Shown: piece by piece, positions 27,027-35,726 of the stretch | Numbering within the stretch: position 1 is the first letter of the stretch | How the letters are laid out: each line of letters opens with the position of its first letter | Source: Neobacillus cucumis | GTDB taxonomy: Bacteria > Bacillota > Bacilli > Bacillales_B > DSM-18226 | DNA: 64,000 nucleotides | Direction: 5' to 3' | NCBI RefSeq assembly: GCF_023715505.1 | Contig: NZ_JAMBOH010000025.1 | Coordinates: forward strand, 5,850 to 69,849 | Notes under the pieces: model-generated | Databases searched by the model: none | What the model was told of the DNA's origin: nothing | What the model saw: only the letters and a program-made list of their open reading frames with translations | Made by a program: the position numbers and the translations under genes

Positions 27027-27500
27027 TTATATCTGCTTGACTTTTGCAACACCTAATGCAAAGTGATTCCAAAGAACATTCTCAATAAACTCAGATTGTG
27101 ATTCTTCACAATCAATAATTAGAATAATCTCGGAATGCCTTCCTTTTAATAATCTTTTTTTCTTCTTTAAGACCACTTCGGTAAAAAGTCTAATTGCTAG
27201 TCCAAGCACAAACCCTATAAAAGCACCAATTAACCCCCAATAAATTGGACCCCATGATAATTTAAACCCAATACTCACACCAATAACTGAAAAGGCTGTG
27301 GCAAGAGCTGCTCCTATATCAATCAGCGTTGTACCATCAGAGCGATGAAGGGAATCAAAAACTTTCCGCTCCTCTTTTCGATTATCAAGTGGGACAGCAA
27401 ATATACTTTCTTTTGTAATCCCTTCTTTTTCTAAAGTGGAGATTGCCATTTCTAAATAGGAAGTAGTTTCAAAAGTTGAAAAAAGTTGCAAATTAATCAC
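27027..27500 (-). CDS. Hypothetical protein with two central membrane helices
   Basis: 157 residues. The first 60 form a soluble start (TTSYLEMAISTLEKEGITKE); residues 65-110 hold two Gly/Ala-rich helices (IDIGAALATAFSVIGVSIGF and IYWGLIGAFIGFVLGLAI); the rest is soluble (KKKKRLLKG, then IILIIDCEESQSEFIENVL). The layout resembles stress proteins with a ferredoxin-like fold split by a glycine-zipper hairpin. Its GTG start overlaps the stop of the upstream gene by four bases (GTGA), so the two are coupled. Family not recognised. Confidence 0.7.
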   Translation of the reverse strand: MINLQLFSTFETTSYLEMAISTLEKEGITKESIFAVPLDNRKEERKVFDSLHRSDGTTLIDIGAALATAFSVIGVSIGFKLSWGPIYWGLIGAFIGFVLGLAIRLFTEVVLKKKKRLLKGRHSEIILIIDCEESQSEFIENVLWNHFALGVAKVKQI

Positions 27501-28285
27501 ATCACCTTTTGTCCTTTTAGTATTTTGAAACCTGTTGACTGATAGTTTTCTTGTAAATGAGCCCTTAATTCTTTTTCGAAAAGCTTATTATTTTCAACTG
27601 TATTAATATATGAGTCATACAGCGCAAAACCATAGTGTGATGGAATAAATAATAGCCATTCTGGTTTTAGCACAGAGGTAGCTTCTTTCACCTTGCCTAA
27701 AACCAAAAGTGAAACTGCCTCTTGGACGTGTGAATAATAATAAAAGATGACTAACCAACCGATAACAAACAAGGCAGTCAAAAGCCTGTGTATATAGAGT
27801 TGTCCAAGACCAGGGATAAACAATGACCAAATAATGGAGAGAACTGGGTTCCTTTTATCTAGATAGTTAATTTCTACTGCTCCCAAAGCGAATGAATTAA
27901 AACGATGGTCCTCACGTTCCGCTAAAAGATAAACTCTATTCATATCTATCGTCGTTCGGTAACTATCCCAAATCCCAAAAATGTAAACAGGGATATACAT
28001 GAGAAGCCACCTAGTATTTAATACATCTTTAGCCATGTCTATATTACCTTGAAATGAGTAAATCATTGAAAGATTGACATGGGCATTAATGTTAACAACA
28101 ACCTCCCAGAGAAATAAAGCATATCCTCTAAGGTATTTTGACAAGAGTAAATGTCCAAAACCAGGGAATGCAGCGGACCACCATGCGATGATGTATGGGT
28201 TCCTTAAATGAAGCTGAGTTGTACCAAGAGTGCTTACATGTGCTTTATATCTTCTAGCGGTATTATCATTTGTATAGTTGTTCAT
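27497..28285 (-). CDS. Membrane protein with two copies of a PGFG/PGLG module, function unknown
   Basis: 262 residues. Two modules of about 85 residues are visible: WWSAAFPGFGHLLLSKYLRG with NTRWLLMYIPVYIFGIWDSY, and IIWSLFIPGLGQLYIHRLLT with KPEWLLFIPSHYGFALYDSY. Each has two or three helices and the same Trp-Leu / Asp-Ser-Tyr ending. A single-module homologue is encoded at 32676-33146. The module recalls the TM2-like families but I cannot name it. Upstream partner of the coupled gene at 27027. Confidence 0.75.
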   Translation of the reverse strand: MNNYTNDNTARRYKAHVSTLGTTQLHLRNPYIIAWWSAAFPGFGHLLLSKYLRGYALFLWEVVVNINAHVNLSMIYSFQGNIDMAKDVLNTRWLLMYIPVYIFGIWDSYRTTIDMNRVYLLAEREDHRFNSFALGAVEINYLDKRNPVLSIIWSLFIPGLGQLYIHRLLTALFVIGWLVIFYYYSHVQEAVSLLVLGKVKEATSVLKPEWLLFIPSHYGFALYDSYINTVENNKLFEKELRAHLQENYQSTGFKILKGQKVM

Positions 28286-28426
28286 AAAGCCACCTTAAGG
28301 AAACAATTAATTTTCCATAGTATTCCACAAATCGGTTTATTTATCCTGTTTACTACTAATAGAACTAATCTTCCACGTTTGTTGAATAAGAAAAAAGCGT
28401 CTCCACTTGTTGTAGAAACGCTGCTG

Positions 28427-28956
28427 TTACCTAATATCATACTTATCTTTACATTTACCTGTAACAACAAAGTGAGGACTGCCATCCTTACGGTTAAAGA
28501 CTCTCCAGTATTCACTGTATTCATCGTCCTCTGAAGTGTCTGGGAAAACCTCTAATACAAAACCTTCCGCTAAAAAGACCTTTAATCCTCCAACCTCATC
28601 TGAGTCAATGCTTTTAACAATATTGTTTTCTTGTATGCTTTCCAAAAAGTAGTTAATACGCTCATCAAATCTATTGTTCCTTGAATATCCCAATCAAAGT
28701 CTTCATTATCTTCATTCCATCCTGACCTAGGAGAATAGAAATCCCTTGAAGCTACTAAAATCTTATTTTCTTTGATAATTCTCCACGAACATTGAATATG
28801 TAATGCGTATTCTGCTGTTTCTTCAGTTTCACCCTTCCTTGATACTGAAATCATTTCGCCAAATCCAAGCCAAAAGAGACTAGATGCTCTTCCCGCATTC
28901 CTTAATTTCAAACCCACTAGTTTACCTATTTCGGAACTATTGCAACTTTCATACAC
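28427..28956 (-). pseudogene. Frameshifted hypothetical protein
   Basis: Starts at 28956 with CAGGAGAC upstream: MYESCNSSEIGKLVGLKLRN, then SWRIIKENKILVASRDFYSP and DFDWDIQGT. Near 28675 the frame is lost; the other frame continues RFDERINYFLESIQENNIV, LAEGFVLEVFPDT and ends at 28427. Adding one A in GGAACAATAG rejoins them into an about 176-residue protein. The family is not one I can name; the composition (beta strands, acidic) suggests a small cytoplasmic immunity- or stress-type protein, which is only a guess. Confidence 0.7.
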
Positions 28957-28978
28957 GTCTCCTGTAGGGATTTATTAT

Positions 28979-29021
28979 TTAAGTTAAGTACCCGTTTGTT
29001 TAAGTACAATATTTCACAAAG
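28979..29021. repeat. Dispersed repeat copy 1
   Basis: Minus strand reads CTTTGTGAAATATTGTACTT then AAACAAACGGGTACTTAAC. Related copies lie at 40646-40693, 46822-46862 and 63350-63400. The shared core is TTTGTGAA..AATGTACTTAA, followed by an A/C-rich AAACGGGTGC-like part. Confidence 0.65.
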
Positions 29022-29120
29022 AAAAAAATAAAGCTTTAAGATAAAATAGGTATTACCCTTTTTGAAGTAATACCCCTTTACCTAATGTAGTTTATTATTT
29101 ATTAAATTCTCCTAAAACAT

Positions 29121-29519
29121 TCACAAAGGGAGATTTAGTTGCCACGAAACCCCGAAGCGGTCATTTACCCAACCAAACTTTTTACTGAAACCATAATTGT
29201 TTAAAGGCATAAGTGCTTTTCCACCTTCATGAAGTTTTTCATAAAGATTTTCAAGTTCTTCTTCAGTACTACAAGTAACAAAGTTTGAGAAAGAAGGTGT
29301 AAAAGAGAATTGATGTTTTACATAACTGTCAATACACATAAATTCTTGCCCTTTCAAGGTAAAAGTAGCCTGCATTACAGTGCCTTCTGGTCCAGCTTCA
29401 TTAGCCCCATATCTAACAATGTTTGTAGTTTGAGAATCTTCAAAGATGGATGTATAAAAATTCATCGCTTCTTCTGCGTTGCCATCTTGAAACATTAAAA
29501 ATGGTGTTACCTTTTCCAT
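29121..29519 (-). CDS. VOC/PhnB-like family protein
   Basis: 132 residues from ATG 29519, chosen because GGAGGCG lies just upstream (the open frame extends to 29639 without a start signal). MEKVTPFLMFQDGNAEEAMNFY, EGTVMQATFTLKGQEFMC, FVTCSTEEELENLYEKL and GWVNDRFGVSWQLNLP are characteristic of the PhnB/3-demethylubiquinone-9 methyltransferase-like branch of the vicinal oxygen chelate superfamily. Members are mostly uncharacterised; some are metal-dependent lyases or resistance proteins. Single gene. Confidence 0.88.
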   Translation of the reverse strand: MEKVTPFLMFQDGNAEEAMNFYTSIFEDSQTTNIVRYGANEAGPEGTVMQATFTLKGQEFMCIDSYVKHQFSFTPSFSNFVTCSTEEELENLYEKLHEGGKALMPLNNYGFSKKFGWVNDRFGVSWQLNLPL

Positions 29520-29704
29520 TTTTATGCGCCTCCTAATTTTATGTACTAAATTTATTATAGTTGATTTTCTTGCTGAACTAAACTGCTTCGTTGGCACAAT
29601 AAGAAGACGGAATAACCGTGGACATCCCATTTTTAACATAAGCCCCCATTAGCTGATCCATTAATTCATCAGGTTAAATTCTTCTTTTTCTTCAATCATT
29701 TTAA

Positions 29705-29995
29705 TTAATTTGAAAAATGGCCTAAAACGGACCTGTATTTGCTCTTCAAAGTTACAACAAAGGTATATTGGAAGGACATGTCGATAGATTTGTCGCGATC
29801 AATGAGAAGTTTCAGCTCCCTCATAACCATTGGGATAATGTGCTCATCCACGCCGTTGGAGAAAGAGATTTCTATGTTTGCCGTTTTGATCGTGCAAGCG
29901 TTATTAGCAGAGGTTGATGATGAAGAAGATGTATATGAAATTTTGTTCTCGGAATGAAATGTAACGGGGACAATTGTAAGTTTTTGTTGCGGCAT
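29705..29995 (-). CDS. Small protein, possibly IS66 accessory-like
   Basis: 96 residues from an ATG with GGGAGGTG upstream. MPQQKLTIVPVTFHSENK, a Ser-rich linker, then CTIKTANIEISFSNGVDEHI and IPMVMRELKLL. The last part resembles the C-terminus of IS66 TnpA proteins (I-V-IEV-x-GFDxxLLxxVxxxL), but this is a weak likeness. It lies next to IS110 remnants in a mobile-element-rich stretch. Confidence 0.4.
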   Translation of the reverse strand: MPQQKLTIVPVTFHSENKISYTSSSSSTSANNACTIKTANIEISFSNGVDEHIIPMVMRELKLLIDRDKSIDMSFQYTFVVTLKSKYRSVLGHFSN

Positions 29996-30082
29996 TTGAA
30001 AAGCACCTCCCTTAAATTGATACATTCATAGTACCAGGAAGCGCTGTGTGTTTATATGCGTTGTTTGATTGGGGGCTAACGA

Positions 30083-30910
30083 AGTATTATTGAGGAGCGT
30101 GCCAGACAACGTAATCGAATCCAAAAGGTGTTAGAAGGTGCGAACATTAAGTTGGGGTCAGTTGTTTCAGATGTGTTGGGTGTTTCAGCACGAGATATGC
30201 TTGATGCCATTGCCGATGGTGAAGAGGATCCTGAAAAACTAGCAAACTTCGCTCGACGCACCATGAAAAAGAAGAAAGAAGAACTGGAAGTCGCTCTTAA
30301 AGGTTATATTAATTCTCATCAATGTCTTATGTTGAAAACCATTTTAAAGCATATTGATTTTTTGACAGAACAAATTGAGATGCTGGATCAAGAAGTGGCG
30401 AAAAGAGTAAGCACCCATAAAGAAGAAATCAAAAGATTAGATTCCATTCCTGGAATAGCTACTAGAATGGCTGAACAAATATTATCCGAAATCGGGACTG
30501 ATGTTAAAAAACAATTCCCAACTGCAGCTCATATGTGTTCCTGGGCAGGTTTGGTTCCGGGGCAAAACGAGAGTGTTGGGAAAAGAAAATCAGCCAAAAC
30601 CAAAAAAGGAAACAAATATTTGAGATCCGCATTAACGGAAGCAGCTCATTCAGTAAGAGGATCCAAAAACTATCTCGGAGCACTGTATAGACGTACAGCA
30701 TCCCGAAAAGGTAAGAAACGTGCTGGTATTGTAGTCGCTCACGCAATGTTACGTATCTGTTATTATCTCTTAACCCGAAAAGAAATGTATGTAGACTTAG
30801 GCGAAGACTACTTTGATAAGCATAGACAACAGTCTATCGTTCGGCATTCACTGAGGCGACTCGAAAGTTTAGGATATACAGTTACAATAGAAGAACCTAA
30901 AGCATCTTAA
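30083..30910 (+). pseudogene. IS110-family transposase, 5'-truncated
   Basis: The frame enters at IIEERARQRNRIQKVLEG and continues through the linker to the C-terminal domain: RLDSIPGIATRMAEQILSE, CSWAGLVPGQNESVGKRKS and KGNKYLRSALTEAAHS, ending EEPKAS. It corresponds to about residues 143-405 of the full-length relative at 31306, so the N-terminal DEDD domain and left end are missing. The C-terminal half, with the conserved serine in the GSK/NES region, is intact. An inactive remnant. Confidence 0.88.
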
Positions 30911-31126
30911 TCCAGTCATTTTCTAAACCACAGATCCATGACATTTGGCGCTCTCACCTTTTTAAAGAATCGAATGAGCTGCGTCCTCTTTAGTATTGCC
31001 TTTTTCTCTGTGTTACAGAAGTTTATTTTCATGGTAGACATCCATGCCGCTTTCGCGGCACCATCAAATGAATGAAAATGTTTTTATACTAGTCTAGCTC
31101 CCCTTTCTCCTGTCAATCCTGATAAT

Positions 31127-31273
31127 AGGCTGGCGAAGGAAGGTCGATCAACTATGGTGCTTTTAAGCCCGCATGGTAGACTGATTCACTACGACCAGGT
31201 GCACCACAAAATGTTGCTCTCAAGTGAGAAGCACGCAGGATAGATTAATCTTATATGGTTGTTGCACCAGCCT
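31127..31273 (+). ncRNA. Putative IS110 bridge RNA (left-end structured RNA)
   Basis: Directly upstream of the transposase start, in the position where IS110-group elements encode a bridge RNA. AGGCTGG (31127) can pair with CCAGCCT (31267-31273), closing the whole segment. Inside, GGTCG (31142) pairs with CGACC (31192), enclosing a 45-base loop region, followed by the palindrome GGTGCACC (31198). The same blocks in the same order occur at 63911-64000, while the loop bases differ between the two, as expected for guide loops. The RNA itself is inferred. Confidence 0.6.
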
Positions 31274-31305
31274 TAATTTACTTCAGCCTAGGAAGGATTT
31301 TACTA

Positions 31306-32511
31306 ATGGATGTTGTATATAATCACTGTTGTGGACTCGATGTTCACAAAAAGAGTATTACCGCTTGCGCGATTACTCCAAAAGGAAAAGAAATTCAAAC
31401 ATTTGGTACGATGACACATGAACTATTCCAATTGGTGGATTGGATTAAAAACAAACGATGTACTCATGTTGCCATGGAAAGTACAGGTGTGTATTGGAAG
31501 CCAATCTACAATCTACTAGAACTTGAGGAATTACAACCGATGGTTGTAAATGCTGCTCATATCAAGGCTGTTCCCGGACGCAAAACCGATGTTAAAGATG
31601 CAGAATGGATTGCGAAATTGTTGCGCCACGGTCTTCTTCAACATAGTTATATCCCTAATAGGGAACAAAGAGAATTACGTGAGTTAGTTCGATACCGCCG
31701 TAGTCTCATTGAAGAAAGGGCTAGGGAGATTAGTAGAATCCAAAAAGTTCTAGAAGGTGCTAATATTAAACTTTCTTCAGTTGCCACTGACATTATGGGT
31801 GTCTCCGGACGAGCAATGATTGAAGCCATTATTAACGGTGTAAATGATCCAAAAACATTATCAAGCCTTGCTAAAAAAAGATTAAAAAATAAAAAGGATG
31901 ATTTAGAACGTGCGTTAGTAGGATCCATTGGACCCCATCAAAAAATGATGTTAAAAACTCAACTCTCACACATTGACTTTATGGATCAACAGATTGAATT
32001 GTTAAGTGAAGAAGTCCTGCAACGGATGCAACCTTATGAAGAAGCTATTGAATTACTTGATTCTATCCCTGGAATTGGCAGAAGCCACGCCGAACAACTT
32101 TTGGCTGAAATAGGAATTGGCATGGATATTGCAAATCAGTTTCCTTCAGCTCCTCATTTATGTTCCTGGGCAAGTATGGTTCCAGGTAACAATGAAAGTG
32201 CTGGAAAAAAGAAGTCCGGAAAAACAAGAAAAGGTAATAAAAAATTACGAGCAGCACTCGTTGAAGCAGCACATTCAGCAGCTAAAACAAAAAACACCTA
32301 CCTATCTTCCCAATACCAACGTTTGGCGGCACGAGTTGGTAAAAAACGCGCAGCAGTTGCGGTTGGACATACCATATTAACAATTGCATATCACATGTTA
32401 AAGAGAAGAGTACCCTATATTGAGTTGGGCGCAGATTACTTTGACCGAAGAAAGAAAGAAAGAAATCGTGATCAAGCAATCTATCAAACGATTAGAGACT
32501 CTTGGTTGTAA
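31306..32511 (+). CDS. IS110-family transposase with a slipped 3' end
   Basis: 401 residues from ATG 31306 (GGAAGG upstream; frame open to 31255). The N-terminal DEDD domain is complete (CGLDVHKKSITACAI, AMESTGVYWKPIYNLLE, GRKTDVKDAEWIAKLLRHG), as is the C-terminal domain (LLDSIPGIGRSHAEQLLAE, CSWASMVPGNNESAGKKKS, KGNKKLRAALVEAAHS). At 32450-32465 there are four GAAA repeats; with three, the frame would end IVIKQSIKRLETLGCKVTVE..., matching the relative at 30083-30910, with a stop at 32536. As written the last 15 residues differ. May still be active, since the lesion is past the catalytic serine. Confidence 0.9.
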   Translation: MDVVYNHCCGLDVHKKSITACAITPKGKEIQTFGTMTHELFQLVDWIKNKRCTHVAMESTGVYWKPIYNLLELEELQPMVVNAAHIKAVPGRKTDVKDAEWIAKLLRHGLLQHSYIPNREQRELRELVRYRRSLIEERAREISRIQKVLEGANIKLSSVATDIMGVSGRAMIEAIINGVNDPKTLSSLAKKRLKNKKDDLERALVGSIGPHQKMMLKTQLSHIDFMDQQIELLSEEVLQRMQPYEEAIELLDSIPGIGRSHAEQLLAEIGIGMDIANQFPSAPHLCSWASMVPGNNESAGKKKSGKTRKGNKKLRAALVEAAHSAAKTKNTYLSSQYQRLAARVGKKRAAVAVGHTILTIAYHMLKRRVPYIELGADYFDRRKKERNRDQAIYQTIRDSWL

Positions 32512-32675
32512 AGTAACTGTTGAAGCAATAGCGTAATTATGGTCAAAAAAATATAGCTAAAATTCAAGACCCGGATCTTAAAAAAAAAATGGATCTTATA
32601 GGGTTTAGTTTCGTATTGCCAAAATGCCCTTTTAGGTTACTATTTTTCAGGATAGTTGAAGAGCAGAAAGTTCCT

Positions 32676-33146
32676 TTAAGTCTTGTAGATAAAAACTAAT
32701 TTATAAATAATAAACCCTATCAAAAGCCCAGGGGCTAAAGAAAGCATTGGTAAAAAAACAGGACCTATTAGCACTCCAGATACTTTTAATGAGGTTGAAT
32801 ATATTAAGCCTATTGTAATAAAGAATGCTCCAAATACAAAAGGTATGTAAGAAAAGCAATTCACTTCTCCATCTGCATTATGGTATGCATCCCACATGGC
32901 AAACATATATAAACAAGGGTAAAACATAAGCCATTGAAAGTTTGTAACTTCAATGGCTTTCTGTATTTGTCCTGTAAATGAATATAGAATAGCTAAATTG
33001 AAGTTGCTTAGGATATTTACAAGAATCTCCAAAAAAATGAATACACATCCTTTAAATAAACTTCCATTTAGAAACTGACCGAATCCTGGTAAAGCTATAC
33101 TCCATAATAAAGCCTCATGTTTTTTAGGCTTTCTAAAATCCTTCAC
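32676..33146 (-). CDS. Membrane protein, single PGFG module, homologue of the gene at 27497
   Basis: 156 residues from a GTG start. LLWSIALPGFGQFLNGSLFKG, FIFLEILVNILSNFNLAILY and NFQWLMFYPCLYMFAMWDAY align with the first module of the protein at 27497-28285. The second half (three helices, no repeat) is different. It lies 10 bases after the stop of a DUF3231 gene, so the two are probably co-transcribed. Function unknown. Confidence 0.7.
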   Translation of the reverse strand: MKDFRKPKKHEALLWSIALPGFGQFLNGSLFKGCVFIFLEILVNILSNFNLAILYSFTGQIQKAIEVTNFQWLMFYPCLYMFAMWDAYHNADGEVNCFSYIPFVFGAFFITIGLIYSTSLKVSGVLIGPVFLPMLSLAPGLLIGFIIYKLVFIYKT

Positions 33147-33156
33147 TTTGTATCAC

Positions 33157-34164
33157 TCAATTCAACATTTGATTGCGTTCTTCCATTTGAGGTGGTTCTT
33201 CCATCCAACCATTTTTAATCATTATTTTTGCACCTTTATGAGCATATTCAAATATATCTTTCATAAAAATAGTCATTTTAACTGGTAAATCATTTCGCAA
33301 ACTAAAAGCGGTACCCAATGAACCACTTCCCATAGAAAAACTACAAAAAAGGCTTATGCAATACATCATCAATTTATCAGAAAATGGTGCTAATGTTGAT
33401 CGGGTTGCATTACCACCTGATGTTTGAGGAGTTTGTATACCGTTTTGAAGTAAGGTTTCACTTAATTCCTTTACAATACTTTTAGCAAGTTCAGCTCCAT
33501 CATTAAAATAGTTTTTAACTTCTCCTTCATTTGCACATTGAGCAAACCCTGTAATCATTTGAAGCCCAAAGATATTTGATTCAATTGAATGATGAAGTTG
33601 AGCAACTTCCACTGTATTTAATGAACGTTTTTCGCTAAATGGATTAATTGAGAGTCCACCCAAGTAGTTGTTATCTTTAACAAATTCAACTGACTTTGGC
33701 ATTGAAACATGAGGAGATTTAACAAGCAACCCCTTTTCAAGCAAATATTGTGTGCAAAGGTTGTAATACTTTTGAGTAATCGCAGTTAGCTCTTTAAAAA
33801 TCAGTACAATATCTTCTCGATAAGTCATAGTTATATTTAATGAGTGAAGCCCCATACTAATTTCTTTTAAAAGGCGAACAAACATGATGTCAAAACCATT
33901 ATCATATAACTTCGGCACCTCCTTGTTAACATCTTGAGCAGTAAACCCAACTGGTGTTACAGCCCCTTCATTTTGTAAAGTTTCTGTGATTATACCAACA
34001 TAATTGTCAATCTCCCCATATAAATTAGTCATAATATCCTTGGCTTTTTCGTCATCAGCTTTCTCTATAAGATATTCTAATATACGTAAAATCATTGTCT
34101 TCTCTTGATATGTAAGCCATAATGTGCCTAATTCAGATGACGTAATTGCTGATTTTTCTGGCAT
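33157..34164 (-). CDS. DUF3231 family protein
   Basis: 335 residues in two similar halves of about 165 residues, each an all-helical bundle. The first half shows LGTLWLTYQEKTMILRILEYL and GFTAQDVNKEVPKLYDN; the second HHSIESNIFGLQMITGFAQC and a closing FSMGSGSLGTAFSLRND. These are features of DUF3231, a family of Bacillus proteins often linked to spores. A perfect AGGAGG precedes the ATG. Confidence 0.88.
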   Translation of the reverse strand: MPEKSAITSSELGTLWLTYQEKTMILRILEYLIEKADDEKAKDIMTNLYGEIDNYVGIITETLQNEGAVTPVGFTAQDVNKEVPKLYDNGFDIMFVRLLKEISMGLHSLNITMTYREDIVLIFKELTAITQKYYNLCTQYLLEKGLLVKSPHVSMPKSVEFVKDNNYLGGLSINPFSEKRSLNTVEVAQLHHSIESNIFGLQMITGFAQCANEGEVKNYFNDGAELAKSIVKELSETLLQNGIQTPQTSGGNATRSTLAPFSDKLMMYCISLFCSFSMGSGSLGTAFSLRNDLPVKMTIFMKDIFEYAHKGAKIMIKNGWMEEPPQMEERNQMLN

Positions 34165-34448
34165 ATAAATCTCCTCCTAAAATTTTCTTATTTTAGGTTG
34201 AGCATAACATGGAATTCTAATTCAGTATTTTTTTCACAAGCTGCACAAAACTATTTTGGGGGAGGTCTAGCATCAGCCATGCGAACTGGATTTTCATATT
34301 AGTGAGTTTTACTCATCCACATCTAACCTCACAATTTGGTGATATACAGATTTCTATGTATTGCAGGTTTTGACCCGTAATAACGATAGGTAACCTACTG
34401 AGTGTAAAACTCTTGCGAGTTCCATTCTCTTTTCAGCTTTCCCTCGTC

Positions 34449-34486
34449 CCACACCGTGCGTGAGACTTTCATCTCACACGGCGCTC
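34449..34486 (-). ncRNA. Domain V of the outer group II intron
   Basis: Minus strand GAGCGCCGTGTGAGATGAAA then GTCTCACGCACGGTG. The stem-GAAA-loop form with the AGC-like base is the catalytic heart of group II introns. It lies about 75 bases after the stop of the reverse-transcriptase gene, as usual. Confidence 0.8.
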
Positions 34487-34558
34487 CCTCGAAAATTATG
34501 TTTTCTTACTCATTCAATCATGATTTTTCCTCTGGACATTGTGTTTTCTGTTTTGTAT

Positions 34559-35652
34559 TTAGAACAACGTTAGTTGTTCATATCTAACTTCATTGTTGAA
34601 AATATCTAGATTATTTTCTTTTTCATTGATACGAATGTTCCCCACTAACACTCTTAATTTATCCAGTTTTTCAATGGCTTTTTTATTCAGATTTAGTCTT
34701 TTCAGGAGAGCCCTTATTGTTTCTGTTTTTGTTGCATGTACCAGTTTGTGAACGTCTGATTTGATTAACGTTAAATTTTGGTAGCTGTCATCATGTGTTA
34801 TGTGCCACGGTATTTTATGATGACAACGCATGTCTAATAAATCTAACTGCTCGCCAGTTACCGAACATTTTCCGTTCTGAGCCACATAAATGGACAAGCG
34901 ATTGTCGTTGTATTCTACCGTCGCTCTACCTATCAGTATAGGGTGTTCTCGTAACCATTTAAGTTCTGTTTCGGATACGTTTGTTAGGTTCTTATGAATT
35001 AACTTTCGTCCTTCTTCAGTGTACTTGTTGATGGCATTACGCTTCATCATTGGATTTTTATTTCTAACATCGGCGAGATGAAGTATTGGACTTTTCATGA
35101 GATATCGCATGTATTTGTTCTCTCGTTTAGTATACTTCGCTATCCCTTTGTCTTTGCCCCTATATTCCCCATATCTAGTAAAACCATTTGTATATTTGTC
35201 ATTCGGCTTGCTTTTTGGAAATCGGTTGTACATTTGTTTCTGCAGATCGTAACCTACTCTTTTCAAGTCTAGGTTCACATGCGTAGCGATTTCATAATAA
35301 TTATGTATCCCAATTATCATGCTGTTGTACTTTGCGATTTCCTTAATGCAGTTTGAGCTGTTGGGGGTTTTTTGTATCTTTTTAATTTGCTTAGCTAGTT
35401 TCGCTTTCGCTGTTTTTATTGCTTTTTGGGACATGTGTGTTTCCGCCACATACTTTGTTGCAGCTGTTTTCGTTTTGCCTTTTTTAGTTGCTTTAAGCGT
35501 GAACCCTAAGAATTCACTCTTTTGCTTCTTTAAGTTTGTTACCTTTGATTTCTCTTTTGAGATTGGCAACTTTAGGCGCTCTTCTAGCCACATTTGCACA
35601 GATTTAAATATTTTCTCTGCGTTGCTTCGTGTGGCTGTGAAGATTTTGAGGC
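34559..35652 (-). pseudogene. Outer intron reverse transcriptase, C-terminal part (maturase and HNH)
   Basis: This is the second exon of the split gene: LKIFTATRSNAEKIFKSVQ follows the YVDD motif of the 5' part. Then come the maturase (X) region and, near the end, an HNH-type endonuclease: CSVTGEQLDLLDMRCHHKIP with the following NLTLIKSDVHKLVH. Joined to 37517-38417 the product would be 664 residues in frame. Without splicing of the inner intron this part would not be translated from the proper start. Confidence 0.82.
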
Positions 35653-35689
35653 AAGTAGACCACTGGAACCTCCCCAGTAGCCCCTCTCA

Positions 35690-35723
35690 GAACCGGACGT
35701 GAACCTCTCAGCTCATCCGGCTC
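35690..35723 (-). ncRNA. Domain V of the inner group II intron
   Basis: Minus strand GAGCCGGATGAGCTGAGAGG then TTCACGTCCGGTTC: a classic 34-base domain V with the conserved AGC replaced by GAGCC...GGTTC closing pairs. It is directly after the inner RT gene stop (35727). Confidence 0.88.
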
Positions 35724-35726
35724 CCA

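Noticed and set aside
31255..31305. N-terminal extension of the IS110 transposase
   Set aside because: It would cover the proposed bridge-RNA end; the ATG at 31306 has a GGAAGG site and matches the family start.
35319..35702. 127-codon plus-strand frame in the group II intron
   Set aside because: Antisense to the well-supported reverse-transcriptase C-terminal part; hydrophobic by reverse complement of lysine codons.
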